From Rhodospirillales bacterium (GTDB lineage: Bacteria; Pseudomonadota; Alphaproteobacteria; Rhodospirillales; 2-02-FULL-58-16): a stretch of DNA of 5,439 bases. The notes below the pieces were generated by a model. That model did no database searches. It saw nothing but the letters and a program-made list of their open reading frames with translations, and was not told the origin of the DNA. Of this stretch, positions 1 to 5,439 are shown piece after piece. The stretch's first letter is position 1. Each line of letters starts with the position of its first letter. The translations under genes and the position numbers were made by a program. Where the stretch lies: the NCBI GenBank assembly GCA_021775195.1, contig JAJFIG010000440.1:1-5439 (forward strand). The letters are read 5' to 3'.

Positions 1-869
1 TCGCCCTTTACCAGCCGTCCACCCACGCCACCCATCCCCTGGCGGCGGTGGGTTTGGTCAACGATGGAAAATCGGGCCTGCCGCCCGGCGTTCTCACCAT
101 TTACGAACGCTCCGGGGCAACCGGCGATGTCGCCTATGTGGGCGACGCCCAGCTGACGACGCTGCCGGCGGGCGGGAAGCGTCTGGTCAGCTTCGCGCTT
201 GATCAGAAGACACTGATCGGGCGGACGGTCGATAGCCGGCGTCGCCTGGCCAAGGGCGCCATTGAGCGGGGTGTGTTCCGTCGCACGGTCATCGAACGGC
301 AGACTACGACCTATCGCTTGAAAGCGCCGGCGCTGGAAAGCCGAACCGTGCTGCTCGAACACCCGCGCCGGGCGGGATGGAAGCTGGTCAGTCCGGGCAA
401 GGACGGCGTGGAGCTTACCGATCGCACCTATCGTATCGCGGTAACGCTCAAGAAGGGCGAAAGCCGGGTCCTGGAGGCGATCATGGAGCGGCCACGACAG
501 GAGACGGTCAAGATGTTGTCGATCTCGGCAAAACAGATCGCCGCCTATGCCAGGGCGCCGGCGCTGTCGAAGGGCGTGCGAGATGCTTTTGCCCGCATGG
601 CGGAACTGAGACGGACCGTCCAGGCCCACCGCCGCGAGGCGAAGAAACTTGAAAGGGAGCGTAAGACCATCGTCGACGACCAGGCCCGAATCCGCCAGAA
701 TCTCAAACAGGTCAACCGGGGCAGCGATCTGCACAACCGTTACCTAAAGAAGCTCAACACCCAGGAGGATCGTCTGGAATCCCTGTTCGGCGCCCTGGAG
801 GAGGCGAAGGCCCGGGTCAAGGCGGCGGAGGGTGCTCTCGCCAACTATGTTGCAAAATTGAAGGTCTGA
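1..869 (+). CDS. DUF4139 domain-containing protein with C-terminal coiled coil (5' end missing)
   Basis: The frame is open from base 3, so the gene begins upstream of the window; the GTG at 48 is only the first start-like codon inside it. The visible 288 residues end at TGA 867-869. The first ~165 resemble the C-terminal half of DUF4139: a beta-rich stretch with 'YVGDAQLTTLPAGGKRLVSF', then 'LLEHPRRAGWKL' and 'TYRIAVTLKKGESRVL', which match the family's pattern of an aromatic/Asp-Ala strand, a Leu-Pro-Gly-like turn and a late 'EHP..WKL' strand. Residues ~195-285 are rich in Lys, Arg, Glu and Leu with heptad-like spacing and probably form a coiled coil. The biochemical function of DUF4139 proteins of this kind is not established, and no catalytic motif is visible. 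The gene ends 27 bp before the M20 gene on the same strand, so the two may be co-transcribed. Any signal peptide would lie outside the window. Family assignment is from memory of the motif pattern and is fairly secure; function is unknown. Confidence 0.8.
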   Translation, partial: ALYQPSTHATHPLAAVGLVNDGKSGLPPGVLTIYERSGATGDVAYVGDAQLTTLPAGGKRLVSFALDQKTLIGRTVDSRRRLAKGAIERGVFRRTVIERQTTTYRLKAPALESRTVLLEHPRRAGWKLVSPGKDGVELTDRTYRIAVTLKKGESRVLEAIMERPRQETVKMLSISAKQIAAYARAPALSKGVRDAFARMAELRRTVQAHRREAKKLERERKTIVDDQARIRQNLKQVNRGSDLHNRYLKKLNTQEDRLESLFGALEEAKARVKAAEGALANYVAKLKV

Positions 870-884
870 CGCCGGCAGACCATC

Positions 885-890
885 GAGGAG
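885..890 (+). promoter_or_regulatory. Ribosome binding site of the M20 gene
   Basis: GAGGAG lies 6 nt upstream of the ATG at 897. It is a strong Shine-Dalgarno match and it fixes the start of the M20 peptidase. Confidence 0.8.
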
Positions 891-896
891 AATTAA

Positions 897-2027
897 ATGG
901 ACAACCAGTCCGATGTGGTCGGCCTGACGCGGGAACTACTGCGCTTCAACACTATCAACCCGCCTGGTGACGAGCAGGCCTGCGCCGAGCATCTGGGCCG
1001 GCTGCTGGAGGGTGCCGGCCTGACGGTCGCCTACCACGCCTTCGCCGAGGGGCGCACCAGCCTCGTGGCCCGCCTCGAAGGTAGTGGCGACAAGGCACCC
1101 ATCTGTTTCACCGGTCATATCGATACCGTACCCCTCGGTGCCCAACCGTGGAGCAAGGACCCCTTCAATGGCGAGACCAGGGACGGCAAGCTTTTCGGTC
1201 GTGGGTCCAGCGACATGAAAGGCGGCGTCGCCGCATTCGTCATGGCTGCCCTTGACCTCGCGGGCAGCACCCGCCCTTCGGCGGGCCTGGTTCTGGTGAT
1301 CACGGCGGGGGAGGAGACGGGATGTGAAGGGGCCTTTCATCTTGCCCGCCAGGAAGGTGCCCTGGGCGAGGCCGGGGCCGTGGTTGTCGGCGAACCCACG
1401 GCCAACTATCCCTTTGTCGGTCACAAGGGGGCTTTGTGGCTGGAAGCCTGCAGCCGTGGGGTGACGGCCCATGGGTCGATGCCGGACAAGGGCGTCAACG
1501 CCATCTACAAGGCGGCGCAGGCGGTGGTAAAGCTGGAGGACTTTGGCTTCAATGTGGCCCCTCATCCGCAGATGGGGCCGCCGACCCTGAACGTGGGCAC
1601 CATACAGGGCGGCATGAACATCAATTCGGTGCCGGACGAGACCGTTTTCAGCATCGACATCCGAACCATTCCGGGACAGACCCATGCCCAGGTCCGCAGT
1701 GTTCTGGGGTCCTATCTGGGCGAGGATGTGGATATCAACCCGCTGATCGATGTCGAGGGTATCTGGACAGACCCGCAAAATGGCTGGATTCAGGACGTCT
1801 ATCGCATCACCGGAGAAATCCTGGGGGAGTCTCCGGAACCGCGAACGGCAACCTATTTCACCGACGCCTCGATTCTGACTCCGGCGTACGACCGCCCGCC
1901 GACGGTGATCCTGGGGCCGGGAGAGCCGGCGATGGCCCACCAGACAGACGAATATTGCCATATGGGCCGTATCGTTCAGGCACAGGAAATCTACACGCGG
2001 ATCGCTCAGGCCTGGTGTGGATTCTGA
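897..2027 (+). CDS. M20 family metallopeptidase/deacylase (ArgE/DapE type)
   Basis: This 376-residue protein is a complete M20 enzyme, the cytoplasmic di-zinc family that includes acetylornithine deacetylase, succinyl-diaminopimelate desuccinylase and carboxypeptidase G2. The expected residues are all present: metal ligand H74 with D76 in 'TGHIDTVPLG', bridging D106 in 'GRGSSDMKGG', general base E139 and ligand E140 in 'TAGEETG', ligand E166 in 'VVGEPT', dimer-domain H192 in 'TAHGSMP', R256 in 'SIDIRTIPG' (usual contact for a substrate carboxylate), and the last ligand H348 in 'PAMAHQTDEYC'. The inserted dimerisation domain spans roughly residues 175-290. Length is normal for the family and there is no signal peptide. 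The ATG at 897 is supported by GAGGAG 6 nt upstream. The neighbours (a DUF4139 gene upstream, a convergent secretion operon downstream) contain no arginine or lysine biosynthesis genes, so a specific ArgE or DapE role is not supported. It hydrolyses an amide bond of an N-acyl amino acid or small peptide; the substrate is undetermined. Confidence 0.93.
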   Translation: MDNQSDVVGLTRELLRFNTINPPGDEQACAEHLGRLLEGAGLTVAYHAFAEGRTSLVARLEGSGDKAPICFTGHIDTVPLGAQPWSKDPFNGETRDGKLFGRGSSDMKGGVAAFVMAALDLAGSTRPSAGLVLVITAGEETGCEGAFHLARQEGALGEAGAVVVGEPTANYPFVGHKGALWLEACSRGVTAHGSMPDKGVNAIYKAAQAVVKLEDFGFNVAPHPQMGPPTLNVGTIQGGMNINSVPDETVFSIDIRTIPGQTHAQVRSVLGSYLGEDVDINPLIDVEGIWTDPQNGWIQDVYRITGEILGESPEPRTATYFTDASILTPAYDRPPTVILGPGEPAMAHQTDEYCHMGRIVQAQEIYTRIAQAWCGF

Positions 2028-2032
2028 CCGGT

Positions 2033-2051
2033 CTTGAGGTGTGGCCTCAGG
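2033..2051. terminator. Possible bidirectional hairpin between convergent genes
   Basis: An inverted repeat pairs 2033-2039 (CTTGAGG) with 2045-2051 (CCTCAGG) around a 5-nt loop, with one G-T wobble. An outer ACCGG (2027-2031) can also pair with CCGGT (2058-2062). It sits exactly at the convergence point and overlaps the last base of the M20 stop codon and the stop of the minus-strand gene. Neither strand has a following T run, so it is not a classical intrinsic terminator. It may be a weak or Rho-assisted stop, or a chance repeat. Confidence 0.3.
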
Positions 2052-4098
2052 TGACGGCCGGTTCCTTCACGGTTTCGTCCACATACTGGCGCAAGGCCGC
2101 GATCACGTCGGTGTCGTACTTTTCGGGATTGTCCTCGAGGATATCCAGGGCCTCGCGGCTGGTAATGGTGGCGCGATAACCACGAGGCTCGATGCGGGCG
2201 CAGTAGACGTCGACAGCGCCGATGATGCGGCCGAGGAGATCGATCTCGTCGTTCCTCAAACCCCTCGGATACCCGGTGCCGTCGAGACGTTCGTGCATTT
2301 GCGCGACGGTCCCGCATACGGGCAGGCCGAAGTCGATTTCCTTGAGGATATCCTCGGTGCGTTGAATGTGGCCCTGTACCACGACTTCCTCGACGGGTGT
2401 CAGGCGTGCCTTCTTCGTCAGCAGGCTTTCCGGAATCGACAGCTTGCCAATTTGTGAAAGGTTGGCCGCCATCTCGAGGGTCGCGATATGCTCGTCGTCC
2501 AAGGAAAGTCGTTGGCCGATTTCGCGGCCGATTTCACACATGCGGTTGGAATGGCCGGCGAGATAGGGATCGTGCATCTCGACCGTATGAACGAGCGCGG
2601 CGATGGTGGCGTCGATGGCCTGCTTCATCTTCTGCTGGTGTTCGATCTGCTCGGTCACATCGCGGGCGACCGATACGATGCCGATGATATTGTCATCGTC
2701 GTCGCGTAGCGGCGCATTGGAAATGGTCAGGCATCGTCGCCGGTCCAAAAGGTCCAGTTCTTCCTCGATGATTTCAGCGGCGCCAGTCCGCAGGACCCGC
2801 TTATCCGAAGCGCTCAGGCGACGGGCGGTATCTTCGCCGAAGATGGCCGTGTCACTCAGGTCGATCACCTCGTCAAGATCGCGGCCAACGGCCCTGGTAA
2901 ACGCCGGGTTGGCGTAACTGTAACGGCCGTCCAGGTTCTTGAGGCCGATCTGCTCTTCAATGGAATTGTTGATGCTGTCCAGCAATTGGCGCTGAGCCTG
3001 GATCTGGGCCGCCAAATTCTGGAACTGCAATGCCAGGGCCTGGTTGTAGACACCGGTCTGGCGCCACCAGACGGCAATGAATGCCGCGGCGATGAGTACC
3101 GTGGTCAGCAGAGCCAGGCCACCGCCGACCAGGCGATAGGTCGTCAGCGGCGCCAAGGCCGTGGCAGCGTCAACCTCGCGGACCACCAGCCATGGAGCAT
3201 TGGCGACCGGTATCCCCGAGGAAAATACCGTTTCGCCACCACCAATCCGGGGCCTGGCGGCGAATGTAAGGGGTGCCGGCTTCGACGGTATATCGGAGCT
3301 TGAGATGGCGCGGCGGAAAGGAGTCTTCCAGGGTACGATCTCCTCGCTGCCTTGGGCGGTCATCTGGAAAAAGCGTGTGTACTCTCCTTCCTGGGCAAGC
3401 GGGCCGGAAACCATGATTTCGGCAATCTTGCTGCTGGCCGGTGTTGCCACGAGCATGACGCCGACGGTTCGCCGGGCGTCCTTGGGATCGGCGACCTGGG
3501 GCGGGGTGACGGGAAACAGAATGTTCAGTTGCAATCCGTCCTTGGCGACGGCGAGAGGCAGCACAGTTTGCGCGCCCGTTTCGAAAACCGCCTGCGCGGC
3601 TCGCCGTTGATCGGGAGTCAGGGCAGGGGCTGTGGCATTGGCCAGATAGACACGCCCGTCACGGCCGATCATGTATGCACCGGTGATCCCGCTTTGTTCG
3701 GCGAACTCGTTGACGGCGAGTTGCATGTAGGGAAGCTGTTCCTTGAGGGCGCCGGGCAGGGCCGTGCTCGTGCCAGCCAGGTCCACTTCCGCGGCGAAGA
3801 GCCGGAACAAACCGCTTTCCGTCAAATTCCCAGCCAGTTGGGCAAGGCCCTCCAGCCAGGTGGCAAGCACCGCCGTGTGTCCCGACACGGCAATTTTCGC
3901 ACGATGCTCGACATTGGTGACGATTTCCTTTTCCCGACTCTCGACGATCAGGAAAACGGTGAGCGCGGCGACGACCACAAGACCGGCGATAACCGCCGCG
4001 CCAAGATAAAGCATCCTCTTGACGCTCGGGGCAGCCTGTTCACGGGCGTGGCCGGAAATCAGGTCCCTGACGTCGGGATTTGTCGCGCCATCCAACAT
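2047..4098 (-). CDS. Membrane sensor with periplasmic domain, PAS and degenerate HD-GYP domain
   Basis: This 683-residue inner-membrane protein has a short cytoplasmic N-terminus, a membrane segment at ~29-52, a periplasmic region of ~270 residues (53-322, size and layout suggesting a dCache/PDC-type sensor), a second membrane segment at ~323-345, a short helical linker (~350-385), a PAS domain (~373-485, ending in the typical 'ARDVTEQ') and an HD-GYP-like domain (~493-680). HD-GYP enzymes hydrolyse cyclic-di-GMP with a metal site built on an HD pair and an HHE motif. Here the 'HDIGK' position reads S548-Q549-I-G-K and the 'HHE' position reads M601-H602-E. H516, H577, H602, D630 and the GYP loop (609-614, GYPRGL) are kept. 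It is therefore probably not an active phosphodiesterase and could serve as a nucleotide receptor or signal relay. There is no GGDEF domain. The ATG at 4098 has AAGGAG 8 nt upstream. It is the last gene of the operon, 12 bp after the LapG-like gene. Confidence 0.9.
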   Translation of the reverse strand: MLDGATNPDVRDLISGHAREQAAPSVKRMLYLGAAVIAGLVVVAALTVFLIVESREKEIVTNVEHRAKIAVSGHTAVLATWLEGLAQLAGNLTESGLFRLFAAEVDLAGTSTALPGALKEQLPYMQLAVNEFAEQSGITGAYMIGRDGRVYLANATAPALTPDQRRAAQAVFETGAQTVLPLAVAKDGLQLNILFPVTPPQVADPKDARRTVGVMLVATPASSKIAEIMVSGPLAQEGEYTRFFQMTAQGSEEIVPWKTPFRRAISSSDIPSKPAPLTFAARPRIGGGETVFSSGIPVANAPWLVVREVDAATALAPLTTYRLVGGGLALLTTVLIAAAFIAVWWRQTGVYNQALALQFQNLAAQIQAQRQLLDSINNSIEEQIGLKNLDGRYSYANPAFTRAVGRDLDEVIDLSDTAIFGEDTARRLSASDKRVLRTGAAEIIEEELDLLDRRRCLTISNAPLRDDDDNIIGIVSVARDVTEQIEHQQKMKQAIDATIAALVHTVEMHDPYLAGHSNRMCEIGREIGQRLSLDDEHIATLEMAANLSQIGKLSIPESLLTKKARLTPVEEVVVQGHIQRTEDILKEIDFGLPVCGTVAQMHERLDGTGYPRGLRNDEIDLLGRIIGAVDVYCARIEPRGYRATITSREALDILEDNPEKYDTDVIAALRQYVDETVKEPAVT

Positions 4099-4106
4099 CC
4101 AGCCGG

Positions 4107-4112
4107 CTCCTT
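4107..4112 (-). promoter_or_regulatory. Ribosome binding site of the sensor gene, overlapping the upstream stop codon
   Basis: On the minus strand AAGGAG lies 8 nt before the sensor's ATG, and its first two A residues are part of the TAA stop (4111-4113) of the LapG-like gene. This sets the sensor start and suggests that ribosomes finishing one gene begin the next. Confidence 0.8.
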
Positions 4113-4806
4113 AGTTACTCTTGCCATGGGCCGCGCCTGCCAGCCTGGGCGCGGCGAGATGGGCCCACCGGGTAGTCTCGTTCACGGAATAAAAGGGGAC
4201 ATAATAATTTGTCCGATCCTGGGTAAATATCGTGTTCGAAACGTTATCAAGTATGTAAACCCGGTTTTCGTGATAGGCGGCGAGGAAGGTGTGCGATTTA
4301 TTTCTCAACGCATCCTTTGCGACGACGATGCGGAGATCGTCGTTGGGAAAACCAGCATCCCGCAAGGTAAAGAACTTCATGATGGCGAAGTTCTCGGAGC
4401 CGCCGGTATTCTGCAGAAACTCCAGCGGAGATGCCCATTCGTCTTCGGCGTCGTAGGCCTCGCGGTTGCCACTGGCAGGCCAGGCGTTGACGAACAGATT
4501 GGTCGCCCGCAACTGGTCGATCGGCGCCAGTGATTTCATTTCCTGCACTTTGGCGCGCCAGGCGATCATCTTGGCCGAGACGCAGGCGTCCGCGTCGTTG
4601 TCGCAGCGTGCAATAGTGGATCTTTCACGGTCCAATTTCTCGAGGACCCTTGTCCATTGGGGGAGGGCAGCCAAGTTTCCCGACGGTATTTCCACGGTTC
4701 CCATCAGCCTGGGCGGCATGGTCTGGGCGCCGGCGGGTGCCGCAGGCTGCAGGCCCAGAGCCGTACCGATCAACAGCAAAGGTAAAATAAGGCGTCGCAC
4801 CGTCAT
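4111..4806 (-). CDS. Periplasmic transglutaminase-like (BTLCP, LapG-like) protein with Cys-to-Ser active site
   Basis: The 231-residue product starts with a signal peptide (positively charged start, hydrophobic core at ~6-19, likely cleavage after 'AGA' at residue 27), so it is exported. The rest matches the bacterial transglutaminase-like cysteine proteinase family (BTLCP, formerly DUF920), whose best known member is LapG, the periplasmic protease that clips giant adhesins and releases them from the surface. Family signatures are visible: 'EWASPLEFL' (123-131), 'FAIMKFFTLRDAGFP' (140-154), 'LRIVV' (158-162), H172 in 'SHTFLAAY' and D187 in 'YILDN'. The nucleophile position, normally Cys in a motif like G-D-C-E-D, reads G135-G136-S137-E138-N139. 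The only cysteines are C68 and C75, far from the site and possibly a disulfide. The His and Asp of the triad remain. It is probably a non-cleaving homologue, although a Ser nucleophile cannot be excluded. The start overlaps the stop of the HlyD gene by ATGA. Confidence 0.88.
   Translation of the reverse strand: MTVRRLILPLLLIGTALGLQPAAPAGAQTMPPRLMGTVEIPSGNLAALPQWTRVLEKLDRERSTIARCDNDADACVSAKMIAWRAKVQEMKSLAPIDQLRATNLFVNAWPASGNREAYDAEDEWASPLEFLQNTGGSENFAIMKFFTLRDAGFPNDDLRIVVAKDALRNKSHTFLAAYHENRVYILDNVSNTIFTQDRTNYYVPFYSVNETTRWAHLAAPRLAGAAHGKSN
4803..4806 (-). promoter_or_regulatory. ATGA start/stop overlap between the HlyD-type and LapG-like genes
   Basis: The TGA of the adaptor gene (4803-4805) and the ATG of the LapG-like gene (4804-4806) share bases on the minus strand. 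The nearest Shine-Dalgarno-like GGAG (4809-4812) is only 2 nt from the ATG, which is too close to work well. Initiation therefore probably depends on re-use of ribosomes that have just terminated, which ties the dose of the two proteins together. Confidence 0.75.
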
Positions 4807-5439
4807 CGCTCCGTGAGAGCCTGATTTCTGGCCTTGAGAACGGGCTTGAGAAGGTAGTCGAGGACCGTCTTGTGCCCGGTCAGAATGTCGACGCTGGCCA
4901 CCATGCCTGGAATGATCGGCAGGGTTTCACCGGCATGCACCAGTTCGTTTTTCTCGGTTCGGACAATGATCCGGTAATAGCTGTCGCCCTGTTCGTCGAT
5001 GATTGTGTCGGCGCTGATCCGCTCCAGTTTCGCGGCCAATCCCCCATAAATAGAGAAATCGTAGGCGGTCAGCTTGACGGTTGCCTCCTGGCCCGGCTTC
5101 AGGAAGGCGACGTTGGCGGGCAGGACCTTCGCTTCGACCAGAAGCGTGTCGTCCACGGGCACGATTTCGAGCAGATCCATTCCCGGGCGAACGACACCGC
5201 CAATAGTCGTGATCTTCAGTTGCTTGACCACTCCCTTGACGGGGGACCGGATCTCGGCGCGGACGACACGGTCCTTGGAGGCGAGAATTTCCTGTTCAAC
5301 CTGGGCGAAGTCGGCCCTGCGAAGGTTCAGTTCACGCAGTGCTTCGGAGCGGAAAGCCAGGTATTTTTCCTCGATCCGGCGGTTCGCCTCCTGCATGGCC
5401 GAGCGGGTCCGGGGCATGGAAAGCTTGGCTGCCTTGATC
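4803..5439 (-). CDS. HlyD-family type I secretion membrane fusion protein (N-terminus missing)
   Basis: The frame is open to the right edge, so the ATG at 5417 is internal and the gene continues beyond the window; about 211 C-terminal residues are visible. They cover the end of the long periplasmic alpha-hairpin ('ANRRIEEKYLAFRSEALREL'), the second half of the lipoyl-like domain with 'RAEIRSPVKGVVKQL' and 'TIGGVVRPGMDLLEIVP', and the beta-barrel region with 'VLPANVAFLKPGQEATVKLTAYDFSIYGG' split over the conserved 'KPGQ' and 'AYDFS.YG' signatures. The end, 'PIIPGMVASVDILTG' followed by 'TVLDYLLKP', is the standard HlyD/LapC/PrtE C-terminus. Such adaptors bridge an inner-membrane ABC exporter and an outer-membrane TolC-like channel to secrete RTX proteins or large adhesins in one step. 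The ABC ATPase gene is expected just upstream, outside the window. It is the first visible gene of a three-gene minus-strand operon, and the LapG-like partner suggests that the cargo is a surface adhesin. Confidence 0.93.
   Translation of the reverse strand, partial: IKAAKLSMPRTRSAMQEANRRIEEKYLAFRSEALRELNLRRADFAQVEQEILASKDRVVRAEIRSPVKGVVKQLKITTIGGVVRPGMDLLEIVPVDDTLLVEAKVLPANVAFLKPGQEATVKLTAYDFSIYGGLAAKLERISADTIIDEQGDSYYRIIVRTEKNELVHAGETLPIIPGMVASVDILTGHKTVLDYLLKPVLKARNQALTER

Noticed and set aside
936..1961. A 341-codon open frame on the minus strand opposite the M20 gene
   Set aside because: The plus-strand M20 protein has every family motif over this span. The antisense frame gives a low-complexity Arg/Gly/His-rich product without recognisable domains, as expected of a shadow in GC-rich DNA.
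1436..2179. A 247-codon plus-strand frame running across the convergent junction
   Set aside because: It overlaps the M20 gene in another frame and extends opposite the end of the sensor gene; the product is Gly/Arg/Pro-rich and has no domain.
2452..2457. Sequencing error as the cause of the missing HD pair
   Set aside because: The frame is intact on both sides, the flanking I-G-K is kept, several bases would have to be wrong together, and a second motif (HHE) is altered independently.
4197..4214. Inverted repeat GGACA / TGTCC around an 8-nt AT-rich loop
   Set aside because: It is only 5 bp per arm and lies inside the LapG-like coding sequence; a repeat this short is expected by chance.
4220..4260. 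Minus-strand promoter-like TTGATA followed by TATTTA
   Set aside because: The spacing is about 15 nt, shorter than the usual 17, the match is loose, and it lies in an AT-rich coding patch. Not enough to call a promoter.
3352..4533. A 393-codon open frame on the plus strand
   Set aside because: It runs opposite the 5' part of the sensor gene and most of the LapG-like gene, both with clear domains and ribosome binding context. The predicted product shows no family resemblance.
5415..5417. ATG at 5417 as the true start of the HlyD-type gene
   Set aside because: The frame stays open to the window edge with HlyD-like helix sequence, and a start here would remove the N-terminal membrane anchor and half of the lipoyl domain.

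Overview
The window looks like a chromosomal stretch from a GC-rich Gram-negative bacterium, most likely an alphaproteobacterium and possibly of the Rhodospirillales type. This placement rests on the high GC content, on the type I secretion adaptor followed by a transglutaminase-like (BTLCP) protein, and on a PAS/HD-GYP sensor. It is an inference; no rRNA or other taxonomic marker is present. The window is almost fully coding and holds two convergent gene sets.

Left side, plus strand (1-2027): the 3' part of a gene for a DUF4139-type protein with a C-terminal coiled coil, then after 27 bp a complete M20-family metallopeptidase/deacylase of the ArgE/DapE/carboxypeptidase G2 type. The M20 protein keeps all expected metal and catalytic residues. 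Its substrate cannot be read from the sequence.

Right side, minus strand (5439 down to 2047): three tightly packed genes in the order HlyD-type membrane fusion protein (5' end cut by the window), periplasmic BTLCP/LapG-like protein, and a 683-residue inner-membrane sensor with a periplasmic domain, a PAS domain and an HD-GYP-like domain. The first two overlap by 4 bp (ATGA). The last two are 12 bp apart, with the ribosome binding site overlapping the preceding stop codon. This is clearly one operon, probably continuing upstream into a type I secretion ATPase.

The main point of interest is that both downstream proteins appear to have lost their catalytic centres. The LapG-like protein has Ser where the family has its catalytic Cys, and the neighbouring acidic residues are also changed (DCED-type motif to GSEN). 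The sensor has Ser-Gln where HD-GYP phosphodiesterases have the His-Asp pair, and Met-His in place of His-His, but it keeps the GYP loop. In known Lap systems, type I secretion (LapBCE), a periplasmic protease (LapG) and a catalytically dead c-di-GMP receptor (LapD, degenerate GGDEF/EAL) control the release of a giant adhesin. Here a similar set of parts is present with a degenerate HD-GYP protein in the receptor position and a pseudo-protease in the LapG position. That functional reading is a hypothesis.

The two gene sets converge with only 19 bp between their stop codons. A small imperfect hairpin covers the junction. No RNA genes, insertion sequences, CRISPR arrays or attachment sites were seen, and no non-coding stretch exceeds 30 bp.
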